Positions 40,551-52,505 of a DNA stretch of 64,000 nt are shown piece after piece; the stretch's first letter is position 1; each line of letters opens with the position of its first letter. The notes beneath the pieces are model-generated. The model did no database searches, was not told the DNA's origin, and was given only the letters and a program-made list of their open reading frames with translations. The stretch is from Progne subis subis (lineage: Eukaryota > Chordata > Aves > Passeriformes > Hirundinidae), in assembly GCA_022316685.1 (NCBI GenBank), contig JAKJHU010000026.1:2426001-2490000 (forward strand), given 5' to 3'. Made by a program: the position numbers and the translations under genes.

Positions 40551-43500
40551 AAATCTGGCATTATAAGGAGCTTATTTTGCTACTGGGCTGTGAACCAGGG
40601 AAGGATATACAATTCAGATTGTCAGGGAAAACTTATTGGTAAGGAACTTATTTCAGTTTATGGCCTTTTCCCCCTTTATCTCAAAGCAGATCCTTTTTTT
40701 AAGAGGTGTTTGTTTGGAAAGAGAAGAGGAAATATTATATTGAAGTGCTTTATTTTGAAAGATCTCAGTAATCAATAAAATTGGACTGCATGTAAGTCCA
40801 GAAACTGATAATTAAGCAATCAAATGGAAAGCAACCCATAGTCAAACTGCTGATATGTAATTTTTGTTTACAATATCAACTTTAATACACCGTGGTAAAA
40901 ATGCTCTGGTTCAGCCTTTGTTTCCATAACAGTGCAGGAGCTTGTAGTATATTCTTCCCATGATTCCTTACATGCCAAGGAACTTGCAGTGAACTCAACA
41001 TTCCTGCTGTTGACTGAGGTAAATCTTGTTCTATCTTCAGCAGAAAGCTGGAAGTGGAGGCAAAACTTCAGCATCTGTCATTCATCACATGGTGTTGGGA
41101 ATGAGCTGTACCAGCTTCAAGTACCTTTGCATTTTGTGCTGAAAGCAGCTTTATAAATGTCAATGGTTACAGGGAACAGGAGGAAAAGTCTTCCTTCCTT
41201 CAAGCTTTCTATTTCTTTGTCTGGTTGGAGCATCTTGTGGCTTTTGTGACTAAATTGCTTCAAGGCTGTAAAATAAATTGCTGGTTAAAGGCTTGTTCCT
41301 CCATGACAAACACCTACTCTGTAACTGGTAATTTTTGCAAGAAATTTCAAAATCTTGAAATTTCCAAAATGCTATATAAAAGGCTAACAAGTATTTGCTT
41401 CTATAAATAGGAAAAAAGTGATTGAGAAAGCAACATGGGAAAGCTTGTATTTTGCCCTCTACTACTGAATTTCATCTGTGCTCAGAGGCCTAATTAGTTA
41501 GGCCAGGATATACTTTTTCTTTAAAACAAGATTTAAAAAATATAATATGCAAAGAAAGAAGGCAAGAGGATTTGCTTTGTTATGTGACCAACTTCAGCAC
41601 ACAAAACAAGAAGACATTGAGTAGAAGTGGCAGAATAAGAAAATCAGATGTAGACTGTAGACTGAACAAGACTGGAGTTCCAGAATATGCACATGCCTAT
41701 GCACTCATTATACATCACTGCAAATTCACCATGAAATCCTCAAAAGTAAACCTGTTACATCTGTTCTGGAAAACCAACATTCTCTCAGAATATGACTGGC
41801 CCAAAATGCTGTGGTCAGCTTTTCTTTCTGTGCGCAACAGTAAGAGTTTTTATTCTTAGTATTGGCGGCTTCCATGCCAAAAACTGTGTATAAGTTAGCT
41901 TCTTCCTGAACTGGTCTGATAACCACTCCAATACCCTTCTCTTCTGCAAGGAGGAAATCATCTGCCTTAGGTGCAGTTCTGGCAGCAGTATTTCCTCCTC
42001 CCTGGTGCATAATTTCAGTCACCTGGCTATGTTGGGACAAGCAGCAGGAGGTGACTGAGCCAACATCACAACCATTAGTTTCCAATATGACAGAGGGATA
42101 CAGCAAGATGACTCTGACTTGACTTTTAGTCAATTTTGACTCGATTTTACTTTGTTATGAATTCCTGTAGATCCCTTACATTTCCTTTGCATTGGTGGAA
42201 AATGGTATAAAGCCCTACCTCTGCCAAGTAGCCAAAGTGCACTTTCGTAAGGGTAGGAAGGGGAGAGAGTGGAGAGGGAGAGTACAAAGAAGAGCTAAAA
42301 TATCTCTTAAACTCTAATAATTCACTGTTCACTGGCCACTGTTTTGTGCCCTCAGTTCCCAGTTAAGTTCCTCAGGTCAGACAAATAGCTGTCTGAAAGC
42401 CCTCCAGCTAATGCAGTGGCTACCATATTTGGAGCGAAACTCCTTTAATTATTTGACTAGTAACCTTTGCTTGTTAACAGCTCAGCCGCAAGATTATGGA
42501 GCTCATGGAACCCAAGGCACATTTACTAAACTGACACTAACCTCCAGGTGTGGTATTAGCCTTGTTATCCTGACTGATGAATTGAAACACACAAGTTTGC
42601 TTAAGACCAAAGAGCAGATGGAGCCAATGCAAGCTGGAATCTATGAACTTGACTGACCAGAAGTTAACACATACTCCTCTTCACAAAAATCCCATGTAGA
42701 GGAAGTCTAGACTGTAAGGTGACACCATGGATAGTTGGTCACAGCTCTTCTGGAAGATGCTTGGGACTCTTACCATCTTGGAAATGATGATGTTCCAGGA
42801 AGAACACTTGGAAAATACTTGCAGAAAGTTAAAACTTTCCATTCCAACAGGTGGCTTGTCCTCTGAGTTTTGCGTCAGACCTACCTGCAGTGAGGCCTCT
42901 TCTAGTGATTTTGAAATTGGAAAGTTACCAGATTTTTACTCACTAAATAGAAGCTGGAAGTGCTGTTTGCATGGTCTGAGTGGTTGTTACTTAAATTAAC
43001 AGATCCTCAGTGAAGGACAGAATGGCAGTGTGGTGGCAACAGCAGCCGTGCCTGTCACCAAGGCTGCTACCAGTCCTTAAACAAATAAGAGCTGCTGGGC
43101 AAGCAAAAGGAGCATCTGCTTCTACTACATGAAGTTGTTCAGTTGCACTGGTCAACAAATGGTGGCTGATAAAGCAGGCAATGTCTGATACTTCTGTGCT
43201 GGGGTACAGTCAGTTATCAGCTTCTGCATCTCCACAGATCCCACTGGCCTTCTTCTTTTTCCTTCAGAAGATTTCCAGTAAAGCTTGAACTACTTTGTGT
43301 GTGTAAGTAAATGTGTGTTAGGTTTATGTACTGTGACAACCTTGATCCTACCATATGTCAGGAATCCCCATATGTTCTTTCATTTGTAGCATCCACAAGA
43401 TTCACCCAATAAAGGCAAAAGGTACAGCCTGGCTACAGTCCCTCTGTCATTCAGCGAGAAACAGCTGGTAGTGCACATTACAAGGCTTATTTAAAGCTCA

Positions 43501-46439
43501 AGTACTTTCACCCATCCTCTCTTATAGCTAAACTTGGCACATAAAAATGTGAAAATAAAAATATCAGTGTAGTGTAGCATTTCAAAGAAGCATTCAGGAA
43601 GCAGACAGCCTGTCTTGCTCCAACATGGAGAATCGTGTGGCTGACTGTAAGGCCCATGCTCTGAGAATGTACCTGTCTCTGGTATGAAAAGACAGGTCCT
43701 CTAGGTGTGAGGTGCATAACTTAGCACGTAGCTGCTCACACTTGCTTTTGGTAGGCTGAAGCATTGGGTCCTTTGTGTGACCATCTACTGCTAATATTTT
43801 GATTTCAGATAAATCTCCACAATTGGCACTTGATTAGAAGCAGAGGAGTGTTTTTGCACACTCTCAGTGTTCTCAACAATTCTATGGACTTGTTGCTGGT
43901 TGAGGAATAATGGATTAGAGGCATAAGTACAAGCTGACCCTTTTTCTGGGGGAGTTACTTCAATCTCAGCATTTACAATTTTTTTTTTTTTTTAGCTTTA
44001 GCCTCCTCAACTGTAGTTGTTTGACTCTTCACAAGCCATTTTCAGCTTGCTCTTGGCACAAATAGCACAATAAAGAAACAGCTTTAAATCTAGTTCCTCC
44101 AAGATGGAGGAATAAAGAGGACTGAGAAAGGTGTCTGCATAGGTATAGGACTAGAGCTGCTGTCATTTATGAAGGTTTAAACTCTTTTCCATGCCCACTT
44201 CAGTCACACTGATTCCCAGAACACCTCATTTCAGTCAGTTCCTGATCTAGGGATACCCTTCATCGTGAGATGGTGGGAATGGACAGGCAAGGTACACAAA
44301 ATAAGTTTATAAGCAGTAGGAAGACAGTAGAAAGAAAACAAAATGATCCTATAAATTTATTTCCTACAATGGGTCCCCAGAGTTTCCCACAGTCAGCTTC
44401 CAGGACGGGAGTGGTGTCAGCAGACGTCAACAGTGGCAGCAACAGCTGGCTCTCAGGAATATTTGCCCCTGTCAGAAAAATTGTCCATCTTTTCCTTTCT
44501 CTGCTTTGACTGTGGGGTAATACTGGCACTGTTAGGAGAGTTTTAAATAGAAGCCTGTATTTGCAAAAGTACAGATGTAGGTGATCCTCAAGCGGCCCCA
44601 CGTGACCCAGCTTGAGTCCAAAACCTGAGCTGTGGCACCAATTTCACAAGTGCCTTCACCAGGGAGCAGAATGCCAGGCAAACCAAATAGCTTAAGCTGG
44701 AGTTCCCTCAAAGAACTGCAAGTTGTGCTGTCTTTGCACAGCTAAATGAGGCGGCAGCAGGCCACTGTGACAAACTGGATATCGCAGAGCAGCAAGCACA
44801 GGGCTGGCCCACAAGGGAGGAGGTACCAGGAGCTGAGAGAGGAGCAAGATAAGGAGATAAATGAGATCCAGAAGTTTCAGTCAGAAGAGGCAGAAGATTG
44901 GGTCAGAGACAGGGTTGGGATCAAGGACAAGAGTGTAGCTGGGACAGGGACTGATGGCTTGGGCTGAGCTGGAATGGGGTACTGGGTCATGGGCAGGGGT
45001 GGGGGAAGTCCCAGGGAAGGCTTGGCAGGGGCAGTCAGGGCTAACAGTGTCTTTGGGGCCATGGTGCTGGTTCACATGGGCATGGCTCACAACCAGAAGT
45101 TCTCTCTCAACGTGGGAATCCAAAAACTTGTGTTTCAGTTCAGTAAGTAAAGTATGTAAGCATCCTTCATTGCAGAGATCAGAACTCCAGGTACTGGAGC
45201 AAAGAATTATGTTTCTCTTCTCTGAGGGTATTTGACACATATTTTTCTGTGCACTCACTTCTCCTGCCTTTTAGGTGGTGCATTATAGGTAGCTGTCATA
45301 TCAGTTTGATCATCCAGTCAGGCGTGCATTTGCTCCTGCATTACTGACATTCTTGTAGCTGAATGAGAACAGAATTAAATAATACAAGAGAAGCCAATTC
45401 TGATCACTATCAAGATATTGATATGGTTGCTCCAGCTGTTAACTGAAAGACATTCTTGTGGCCATAGAAGCCAAACAGTGAATACTTTATTCAGCTATTT
45501 CTCTGGTGAAACTTGCCAGTGAATATGGAGCAAAAGAGTCCGAGATCTAACGTACAGACAGTCACGGAGAAGCCTGGCATGAATAAATCATAAGGGAAGC
45601 TTATGGTAGTTGAACACATTTGCTTCTTTTGCACATAAGTAACTCTAACTCTTTAGGGTAACTGGGGTAAGAGACAGAAATAACCCAGATAATTGTACTG
45701 TCAGAACAGCAAATATGTCCATCTTTGGAAAAACTTGCATGCAGACTTCAGTGGAGCAGAGAAGCCTTTTAAAATCAATGGCTAGTGCAGGACCTCCTGG
45801 GAGGCACATATGCTTTGTGTTATAGATTGAGCTGAAGCCAGAAACGTTGGGGTAAAGCAGGGTTCACAACCCAGATATCCCTACCTGGCTATAGGCATGA
45901 AGCACCACTTCTTATGGCATAAACAGAACCAGTCTAGTAAAACTAAACTCAGATGCACCTACCACCACAGGACTTTGGGTTGTCCAGATTAAAATTGTTA
46001 TCAGAGGCTTGCATCTCTTTATGTCAGGACTTAAACGTGGATTGAGGTGTTCCAGTAATGACTTATCAAAGTTGTTATTTTGGGATTTGATCAAAGCTCT
46101 TTATTTTACGTTCTTCGCCTGCAAATTCATGAAATACCTTGTGTCTGCCTATGCCATTGCAGTCAATTTTTGTAATTTATGTAGCTAGTAGTTATATAGG
46201 AAAGGCGAATTATATCCACTGCAAATAGAAAATTTTAGACACCTCTGACTCTGGCATCTTGCATTTGCTCCAGAATAGATGACTCTGTAACCAAGAGAAT
46301 CAACAGGGAATTAAACTGTAATTACAGTTTAGATATTCACTATAAAATTTACGTGAGTAAGAATATTAAGAAATACTTAAAATTTGCATAGCATGGTGAA
46401 AGATAAAAAACCAAAAAACCCCACATTATTACGAAAATG
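40551..46439. other. Non-coding DNA, no feature firmly recognised
   Basis: About 5.9 kb with no supported gene. A T homopolymer lies near 43980-43994. A G-rich, low-complexity stretch occupies about 44880-45040. A 135-codon minus-strand open frame at 41726-42133 is discussed as a finding but is not called a gene. Confidence 0.5.
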
Positions 46440-46720
46440 CTTATGAGGTAAACGGGCTTGGGAAAGTCGCTACATACGGGAAACTGTGGTTGTTCTCCTC
46501 GCCTGGATACCGGGCAAAACCAGGTCCTGCCAATAAACTGAACAAAATGCTCCCTCTTGTGGAGTAACCTCGGGAATAGCTGAGCACCGGGCAGCAGCTG
46601 GAGGCCGCGGAGACCCGGCTGTTCCTGCAGCTGCAGCTGGAGCTGGCAGGTTTGGAAAGCCCTCTGAGCTGCGAGAAGCCTGGACTTGCCTCTGTTTTGC
46701 CTTGACTGTAAGTGCAAGGA
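46440..46720. promoter_or_regulatory. Small GC-richer patch with a CTCF-like motif
   Basis: This ~280-bp patch contains more CpG and C+G than its AT-rich surroundings. It includes repeated CAGCTG E-box cores near 46591-46642 and, on the minus strand, CCACAAGAGGGAGCA at 46548-46562, close to the CTCF core. It lies 1.6 kb upstream of the main CpG island. It could be a distal promoter element or insulator; the assignment is motif-based only. Confidence 0.3.
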
Positions 46721-48289
46721 AGGCGGTGTTTCATTTACACGGCTGAAAGAGGGGCACGGATGAGGGTTTTAACTTGGGTGGGGGCTTTTTTGGTGGGTTT
46801 TTTGTTTGTTTGTTTTCTTGTTTGCTGGTCTCTTCCTATGGAGTGAAATGGAAATCTCCCCCACTACCTAAGCATAGGTATTCCTTACTGATCCTAGTGT
46901 CTTCTGAAGAAAAAGCCCAAAGAGTGATCAGATACAAAAATGAAATTGTCAGTGACAGGGATAGAGGCAGAGAGATGGAAGGAGATGGGAGGTGGGCTTG
47001 GGAGTATTTTGGACTTACGTTGTGGAAATGCTGGGCTAAGAGACGTGGCTTGTGGCTCTTGTGAGACCTAATATAATCACAGAACAAAGATTTGATTACT
47101 AATTGGAAGAAAAAACAATAACAATTAAAGATGAGGAAAGAGTATTTAGGATTGGATTTGTCTCCATCTGGAAAAGATGGAAATATGACAGCAGGTGACA
47201 CCTGTAAGAGAGATGGGGCTGAACAAGGCTGGGCCTGAAATGTTGAAGCTGGAGGGAAGAACACTGAGATACAGTAAATGGCAAGAGGTGACAGGAAGAG
47301 CTGGCTAAGAAGATGGAGGTAGCTTGGGTATTTGTCAAAGCAGAGTAACAGTGTGGACTCCAGAAGAGAAGCTGTTAATTACACAAAAGAGCCTAGACTT
47401 GCCTGATTATTCATCAGACCTGATTGTTCATCTTTTTGCAGGTGTCTCTGTTATGTACTTTTTCTTCTTCCAGATATCGTTTTTTCATTTCAGATGAAAA
47501 AGGAGAGGATACCATACACGCCCTTAGTTAAGGCAAAGATATTCAAAGGAGGTTTAGAATACCCATTTGCCTAACAGTATCACTTTTATTAAACAAGACA
47601 TTCAGATATGTATCTTACCTTGATGCAGCTAAGAAACTGAAATGAGCATTTTACAAATTTTGATTTTGGCTGATAATTTAGCATGTTGTTGTATATTTAA
47701 AAGAATACTAGCTGGTAAACTATGGTAACCCTCTCAGCTCTCTAGTTGCTGAAAACTGTAAAGGATCAAAACCCACAAACTGATAGTAGCAATGACTATT
47801 TCTGTGCCAATTTTAGTTGTACAGGCTTTTCCAAGCAAATTACTCAGAACACTTATTTCTGAGATATATTGCAAACCCTGTGTAACTTGTAATCCAGCTA
47901 CAAAGTCTGGTAGTGTTTGATTTCATGCAGGTGAGCATTCGTTGCCTAAGCCCACGTTTAAACACAAGCTCAAATAACAGCCTCTTTCTTTCCCTCTAAT
48001 GTTGCTTCACACTAACAGTGCGGTGGTTGGGCAATTTAACAAGGCACTCTCGACAGTCTGAATATCATGGTCTCATGGGCACTGTTGCGGCCCGGCCCAG
48101 CCTAACCTGGGGCTCCCTCTGGGCCCCACCCATGGTCCCGGACTGATTCCAGCCCAGGCCCCTGGCTGACCGCTTCTCCTGTCATGCTGCTGCGCTCTGC
48201 CCGCCTCTGCTTTACCCCATGGCTAAATTTTGGACCCGTCTTGCCTCTCACTTCTCGCCAGCCCTTCCTCACAAATACTCCTGGCTCTG
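46721..48289. other. Non-coding DNA flanking the CpG island
   Basis: Upstream flank of the island. A TTTG-rich tract lies at about 46793-46824. No exon or repeat is recognised. Confidence 0.5.
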
Positions 48290-50450
48290 AAATGAAACTG
48301 AGGCGAGGGATTTTCTCCCTCGACCTTGCAGCTCGCCACCGCCGGGTAGGCTCCGGCGTTACCGACTCCTCTACGGGGATGCTCCCGGGAAAGCGGGCGG
48401 ACCCCTGCTCCCCCTCTCCCGTGGGCTACGCCAGGCAGCGCAGGGGCGGGACGCGCCTCGCCTCTGCGGGGAGCAGCTGCCTCCTTCTCCGACGGCCGAG
48501 GACGAGTCAGGGCGTGTCTCCCTGCCTTTCTTCTCTTTCCTCGATTACCCGATGTAACGCTGACTGCTGCAAGCCTCACCCGCGCAGCCGGTGCAGCCCC
48601 ACCCATGAGCCCGTTACCGTGAGCGCAGAGATAGCGCGGCCGGGGAGGAGCGGGGACAGGGTCCCGCCCGCCCTCCTTCCCCGCATCCCTCCCCCAGCTG
48701 CGGCAGGGCGCAGCCAGCCCGCGGCGCGCCTCGGGAGGGTGGGATGCTGCATCGGGGCAGGTGTGGCATGGACAGCTCTGCGCCCCGGCAGTTGCAGAGC
48801 GAGGGTTAAACCACCAGGAAAACGCGGAGATACCAAGGAAAACTGGGAAAATAAAACCCCATAGCATAAAAATGTGAGGAAAAGACTGGCTTGCGAACGC
48901 TTTCACGAAAATGTAAGGATTTGTCCCTGACCGGTGAACCCGCCGTGTCCATGCTCCTCCTTTTCCTCCCTTCACGCCCGGGGTTTTTGTGTGACCGTGG
49001 GGAGACAACGGGGGCTCCCGCCGCGCTGCCAGGTCGTCCCTGAGCCTCTCCTCTGGCGTTTCGGACCGGCTCCCAGCCCCGGCAGCGGCTGGGTGGGTGC
49101 TCGGCACAGCTACAGGTTGCAGGGTGCGGTGTGTGGAACACAAACTCAAATACATTTTGTTGCCCGATAGTTTTCCTTCACGGCAACGTCCGGGAAGCCC
49201 GACTTCTCGCACCGCACATCACACCGCACACCACGGCTCTCAGAAGAACACCCTGGCGGCCGCACCCTCCCTCTCCACACGCCCTGCTCCCCTTTCGCTC
49301 CATATCCATCGAAAATGCAAGCCGGACTTAACCTTATCACGAGGCTCCCTACTACGCTTCTCTCACTCGGTCCTTGTCCCCAGAAAAATGGGAAACAGCT
49401 TCCATTGTTCTTGCTGAAAGATGGTGCTGCTGTCTTTGAAGCCCCGGTGCAGCCGGATCGCGCCCCTCGAGCCAGATGTTTCCCCAGGACGTGCCGCCAC
49501 CGCGGTCCGTTCTCAGCGGCTCCGCTCCACCGGCCTTCCCGGGCTGCGGGTCCCGGGGCCTGTCACTCGGCGGAGCCGGCGCCCGGCCCGACCCATTCCG
49601 GCTCGGCCCGGCCCGTCCCGGCTCGGCCCGGCCGCCGCTCGGGGAGCAGAGGGCGCCCCAGCCCCGCGCACCGCCCGCCGCCGCCGGGCTCCCGCAGCGC
49701 GGAGCGGGCGCGGAGCAACGAGCAGGGCGCGCCCAGCGCCCGCCAGAGCCAGGCTGTTAAAAGAGGGCGGTGGGAAAGTGCGAGCAGCACCCTCGGTTGT
49801 GCTGTGGCGGCCTCAGGGATGCTTTGGAACGGGGGGAGAGCTGGAGGGATACCGGTCCTGAAGCCCCAGCGACGTTCAGGCCAGCTCTTCAGCCGCAGGA
49901 GCACCCGGGAGAGATCCATTCTCCTGAGAAATGTGTTGCTTTCCTCTATTTTGCTGCCTTTTGTGTTTAACCGGCAGACCCTCTCCTTAAGAGTGCTAAG
50001 AGCATCCAGGGCCGGGAATTTTTAGTCTCTTCCGCCCGTGCCGCCCCTCTCCGCCGTGAGAGCGGCTCTCCCGCTCCCCGAGCGAGCTGCAGGTGTAGGC
50101 AGGGGCCCGGCTCGCCCTCTCACTCCGCCGCGCAGCATCCCAGCTCCGCCGGGCTCGGACCCTCCGCCCCACGGTGCACAGTCGCCCCCTCCGCGGCTGG
50201 AGTGCGGAGGGTCGCGGAGCGCCCCGCATCCCGGCGTGCGGCCCCGCGCCGCGCCCGCTCTCCTCGGGGCAGGGAGGTTGGCCGCTCCCTTCCCTTTTTT
50301 CCGAGGGGTGTGTGTGTGGGGGGGGGTAATGCCGCAAGGTGCGTTCGCGGCCCCCCCGCCGCATCTCGCACGGGTGATATTTAAACCTGGGCTCCGTGCG
50401 CCCCCTAAGCGCCAGCGCCGCGCAGCGCATCCCCCGCCCGCGGGCCCCGA

Positions 50451-50466
50451 AAATAAATAAATAAAG
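50451..50466 (+). promoter_or_regulatory. TATA-like AT-rich core promoter element
   Basis: The run AAATAAATAAATAAAG stands out inside GC-rich DNA, about 30 bases upstream of where the untranslated exon appears to begin. AAATAAA-type TATA variants are used in some vertebrate promoters. Its role is inferred from position. It could equally be a small AAAT microsatellite. Confidence 0.4.
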
Positions 50467-50489
50467 CGCGTGGCTTTTGAACTGCCCAC

Positions 50490-50736
50490 AGACTGTCACA
50501 GGGAAGGGGGGAGGGAGGGAAAGAGGGAGGGGGAGAGAGTGAGAAATGCAGAGGCAGCAGCCGCGGTAGCGGCGGCAGTGCTCCAGCAGGCACTAGGCAC
50601 TCCAGTCCCGGCGAGCGAGCGGGCGAGAGCCACAGCGCTCCGAGCGAGGCGAGGGGGCTCTGGGCTACCCGGGACTCTCTTTGTGACACCCCAGCACACA
50701 AACACACCGACAGGGACCGAGGAAAAACACATAAAG
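50490..50736 (+). other. Candidate first exon, 5' untranslated, of an unidentified gene
   Basis: Purine-rich then GCAGC/GAGCG-rich sequence typical of a vertebrate 5' UTR ends in a strong donor, AAAG|GTAAGA, at 50736/50737. The 5' boundary is an estimate from the TATA-like run at 50451-50466. The exon has one ATG, which opens a 7-codon frame closed within the exon, so the main coding sequence must start in a downstream exon outside this window. The long first intron implied (over 13 kb) is common in transcription-factor and neuronal genes, but I do not recognise the gene and assign no symbol. Exon status depends on the donor, composition and island context only. Confidence 0.55.
50546..50569 (+). 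other. Short upstream ORF (7 codons) in the candidate first exon
   Basis: ATG at 50546-50548 is followed by six codons and TAG at 50567-50569; the product would be MQRQQPR. G at -3 gives a moderate start context, with C at +4. It is the only ATG between the presumed start and the donor, so it could dampen translation of the main frame if the exon is real. Confidence 0.4.
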
Positions 50737-50806
50737 GTAAGACGCGGTGTGTCTCACTTATGTCATTTACACAGCAGCCCGCGAGATCTTCGCCGATTTT
50801 ATCATT

Positions 50807-50827
50807 CCCCCCCCCCCCCCCCCCCCC
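50807..50827. repeat. C homopolymer, 21 bases
   Basis: Uninterrupted C run 70 bases downstream of the donor at 50737 and about 47 bases upstream of a second donor-like site at 50875. Runs this long of C/G are rare in vertebrate DNA and can form G-quadruplex or i-motif structures. The length may be underestimated or polymorphic because such runs sequence poorly. Confidence 0.95.
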
Positions 50828-51158
50828 TTCCGTTGTGTCTCGATTGTGGGGAGAGGAGATGTGCGTGTGAATCGGTAAGAGCAGAGGGAGCGGAGCAGCC
50901 CGGGAGGCGCCTGCCCGGGCACATTTTAGGAATATCGCTCCGAGGAGCTCTATTCCTCGAGAGGGGACCACCTGGGAGCGGGATCGAGACACACAACGGA
51001 CCGAAGGCGATTCCGTGAGATTTAAATGCCCGGGAAGGCTCTCTTGGGGAAGGGTGGGGGTAGCGGTGGGTGTGGTGGGAATAATAGTGGTTTATGCCCG
51101 ATTTCTTTTCGGTGCTTTTAGCCTGTTTCCAAAGGGAGTCTGCTTAATTAGTAATAAT

Positions 51159-51162
<4 letters not shown>

Positions 51163-51194
<32 letters not shown>

Positions 51195-51209
51195 AGAAGA
51201 AGAAGAAAA
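51163..51209. repeat. 30-base A homopolymer followed by GAA repeats
   Basis: An uninterrupted A run at 51163-51192 is followed by five GAA units. The tract separates the two densest halves of the CpG island. No retroposon body is visible upstream. A purine-only strand of this length could adopt unusual structure. Confidence 0.9.
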
Positions 51210-51937
51210 AGGGAAAAAAAATTAAAAAAGAAAGATGCCCCAAGCTCTCCATGAAAGGAAGCGCTAGGAGAAGAACGCGCACGGCGCCAGGAAGATGGCA
51301 GGGCGGCTGGGCGGGGGGCGGCGGTGCTGCAGGGGGATGGCGGGGGGCTCCGCGGGGTGCGGGGGGCGTCGGGGCGGGCGAGGAGCCGGGAAGCGGCGCT
51401 TGTCCATTGTGGCCGGCGACAACGCGATCGTTCCCAGCGAGGAGGCGCGGAAGCGGCGCTGCCTCCGCCGTCACGCGTGCGCGTGGACTCGCCGACGGGA
51501 TGGAAGCGCTGCTCCCGGCGGGGCAGCACACGCCGAGGCTCGGGGGCTCGGCCGCCCGAGCAGGGGCTGCGGACCCGCCGTCAAATTCGACAGGGACCGC
51601 CGCTGCCGCCCGCCGCGCTACGCCCTGATGCGCCTGTTCCATGAATATTCACCGGCTGCCGCCCCCCGCTTCCCACAGGTCCCCTTCAGCCCTCTGGCTT
51701 TCCGTTTTCCCTCCACCAAGGAAAGCTACAGCTCCCCTAGACCTTTTTTTCTTTCCCCTCCCGACCCGCCGTGTCGCCTCTCCCCACGCACACGCGTGTC
51801 TTTCAAACGCGGCTCCCGCAGGGCGCTTTCCCCGCGCCTCGGCTGGGCGTGGCGGCTCACGCGGGGGAAAGGGAGGCGGACACACGCACACCCCCGGGAC
51901 ACCCCCGCCCTCCTGCCACGCCGGATGGGCGCCGCGC

Positions 51938-52131
51938 GGGGGGATGCGGGGCGCTGGGAGGATGCTGGGCGGCGGGGGGATGCGGAGAGGAGGGGGGATG
52001 CGGGGCAACGGGGGTATGCGGAGTGGAGGGGGGGTGTGCGGAGCCGCGGGGAGAAGCGGGGCGGAGCGGGATGCGGAGCGGCGGGGGGATGCGGGGCGGA
52101 GGAGGATGCGGAGCGGCGGGGGGATGCGGGA
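51938..52131. repeat. G-rich minisatellite, ~18-bp unit (GGGGGATGCGGAGCGGC-like)
   Basis: About ten imperfect copies of a unit built on GGGGATGCGG, spaced mostly 15-19 bases apart, with variants such as GGTATGCGGAG and GGTGTGCGGAG. G runs of three to eight recur throughout, so the + strand is a strong G-quadruplex candidate. Because the usual unit is a multiple of three and lacks TAA/TAG/TGA, it opens frames on both strands. This explains the spurious long open frames here, including one of 573 codons at 51295-53016. Confidence 0.85.
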
Positions 52132-52169
52132 AGCCCCCTCCGCCCTGCCCGCGCCTTTGTCTGTGCCCG

Positions 52170-52179
52170 GCGCATGCGC
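52170..52179. promoter_or_regulatory. Palindromic NRF1-type site (GCGCATGCGC)
   Basis: A perfect 10-base palindrome matching the core consensus of NRF1, a factor that commonly binds CpG-island promoters. It lies about 1.4 kb downstream of the candidate first exon. It may mark a second start site in the right half of the island. Confidence 0.55.
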
Positions 52180-52457
52180 GGAGGCCGTGGCGCGGCCGGG
52201 CCGGCGGCGGAACAAAGGCTCCGCGCTGCGCCGCGACCCCCGGGCGCTCCCCCCGCCCGCCCTCCGCCAGCCCCAGCGTGGTTCGTCGGGGTGACCCAGC
52301 GGTACCCCGGCACTCTTCCTTCCCCGCGCTGCGCCTGGCTGAGCTTTGGCGTCTGTTACTCTGCGCCACGACGGAGCGGACCCGTGCGCCCCCGCCCGCG
52401 TCCCCCCATCATCTCAGCGACACAAAATTTGGCATTTAGGAAGGGGAAAAGGCCGGC

Positions 52458-52505
52458 CGCCCTGCCCGCCGCCTCCCCGCCCGCCCTGCCCGCCGCCTCC
52501 CCGCC
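52458..52505. repeat. Perfect 24-bp tandem duplication
   Basis: The 24 bases at 52458-52481 are repeated exactly at 52482-52505. The unit is C-rich with CCGCC motifs. It is short and probably arose by slippage. Confidence 0.9.

Noticed and set aside
48223..49212. A 329-codon open frame on the minus strand at the left of the CpG island
   Set aside because: It is GC-driven, has a competing 226-codon frame on the + strand over the same bases, and shows no domain, signal peptide or familiar motif.
50470..51018. A 182-codon + strand frame running through the candidate first exon
   Set aside because: It begins at a GTG rather than an ATG, reads straight through the strong splice donor and the 21-base C run, and has the composition of untranslated GC-rich sequence.
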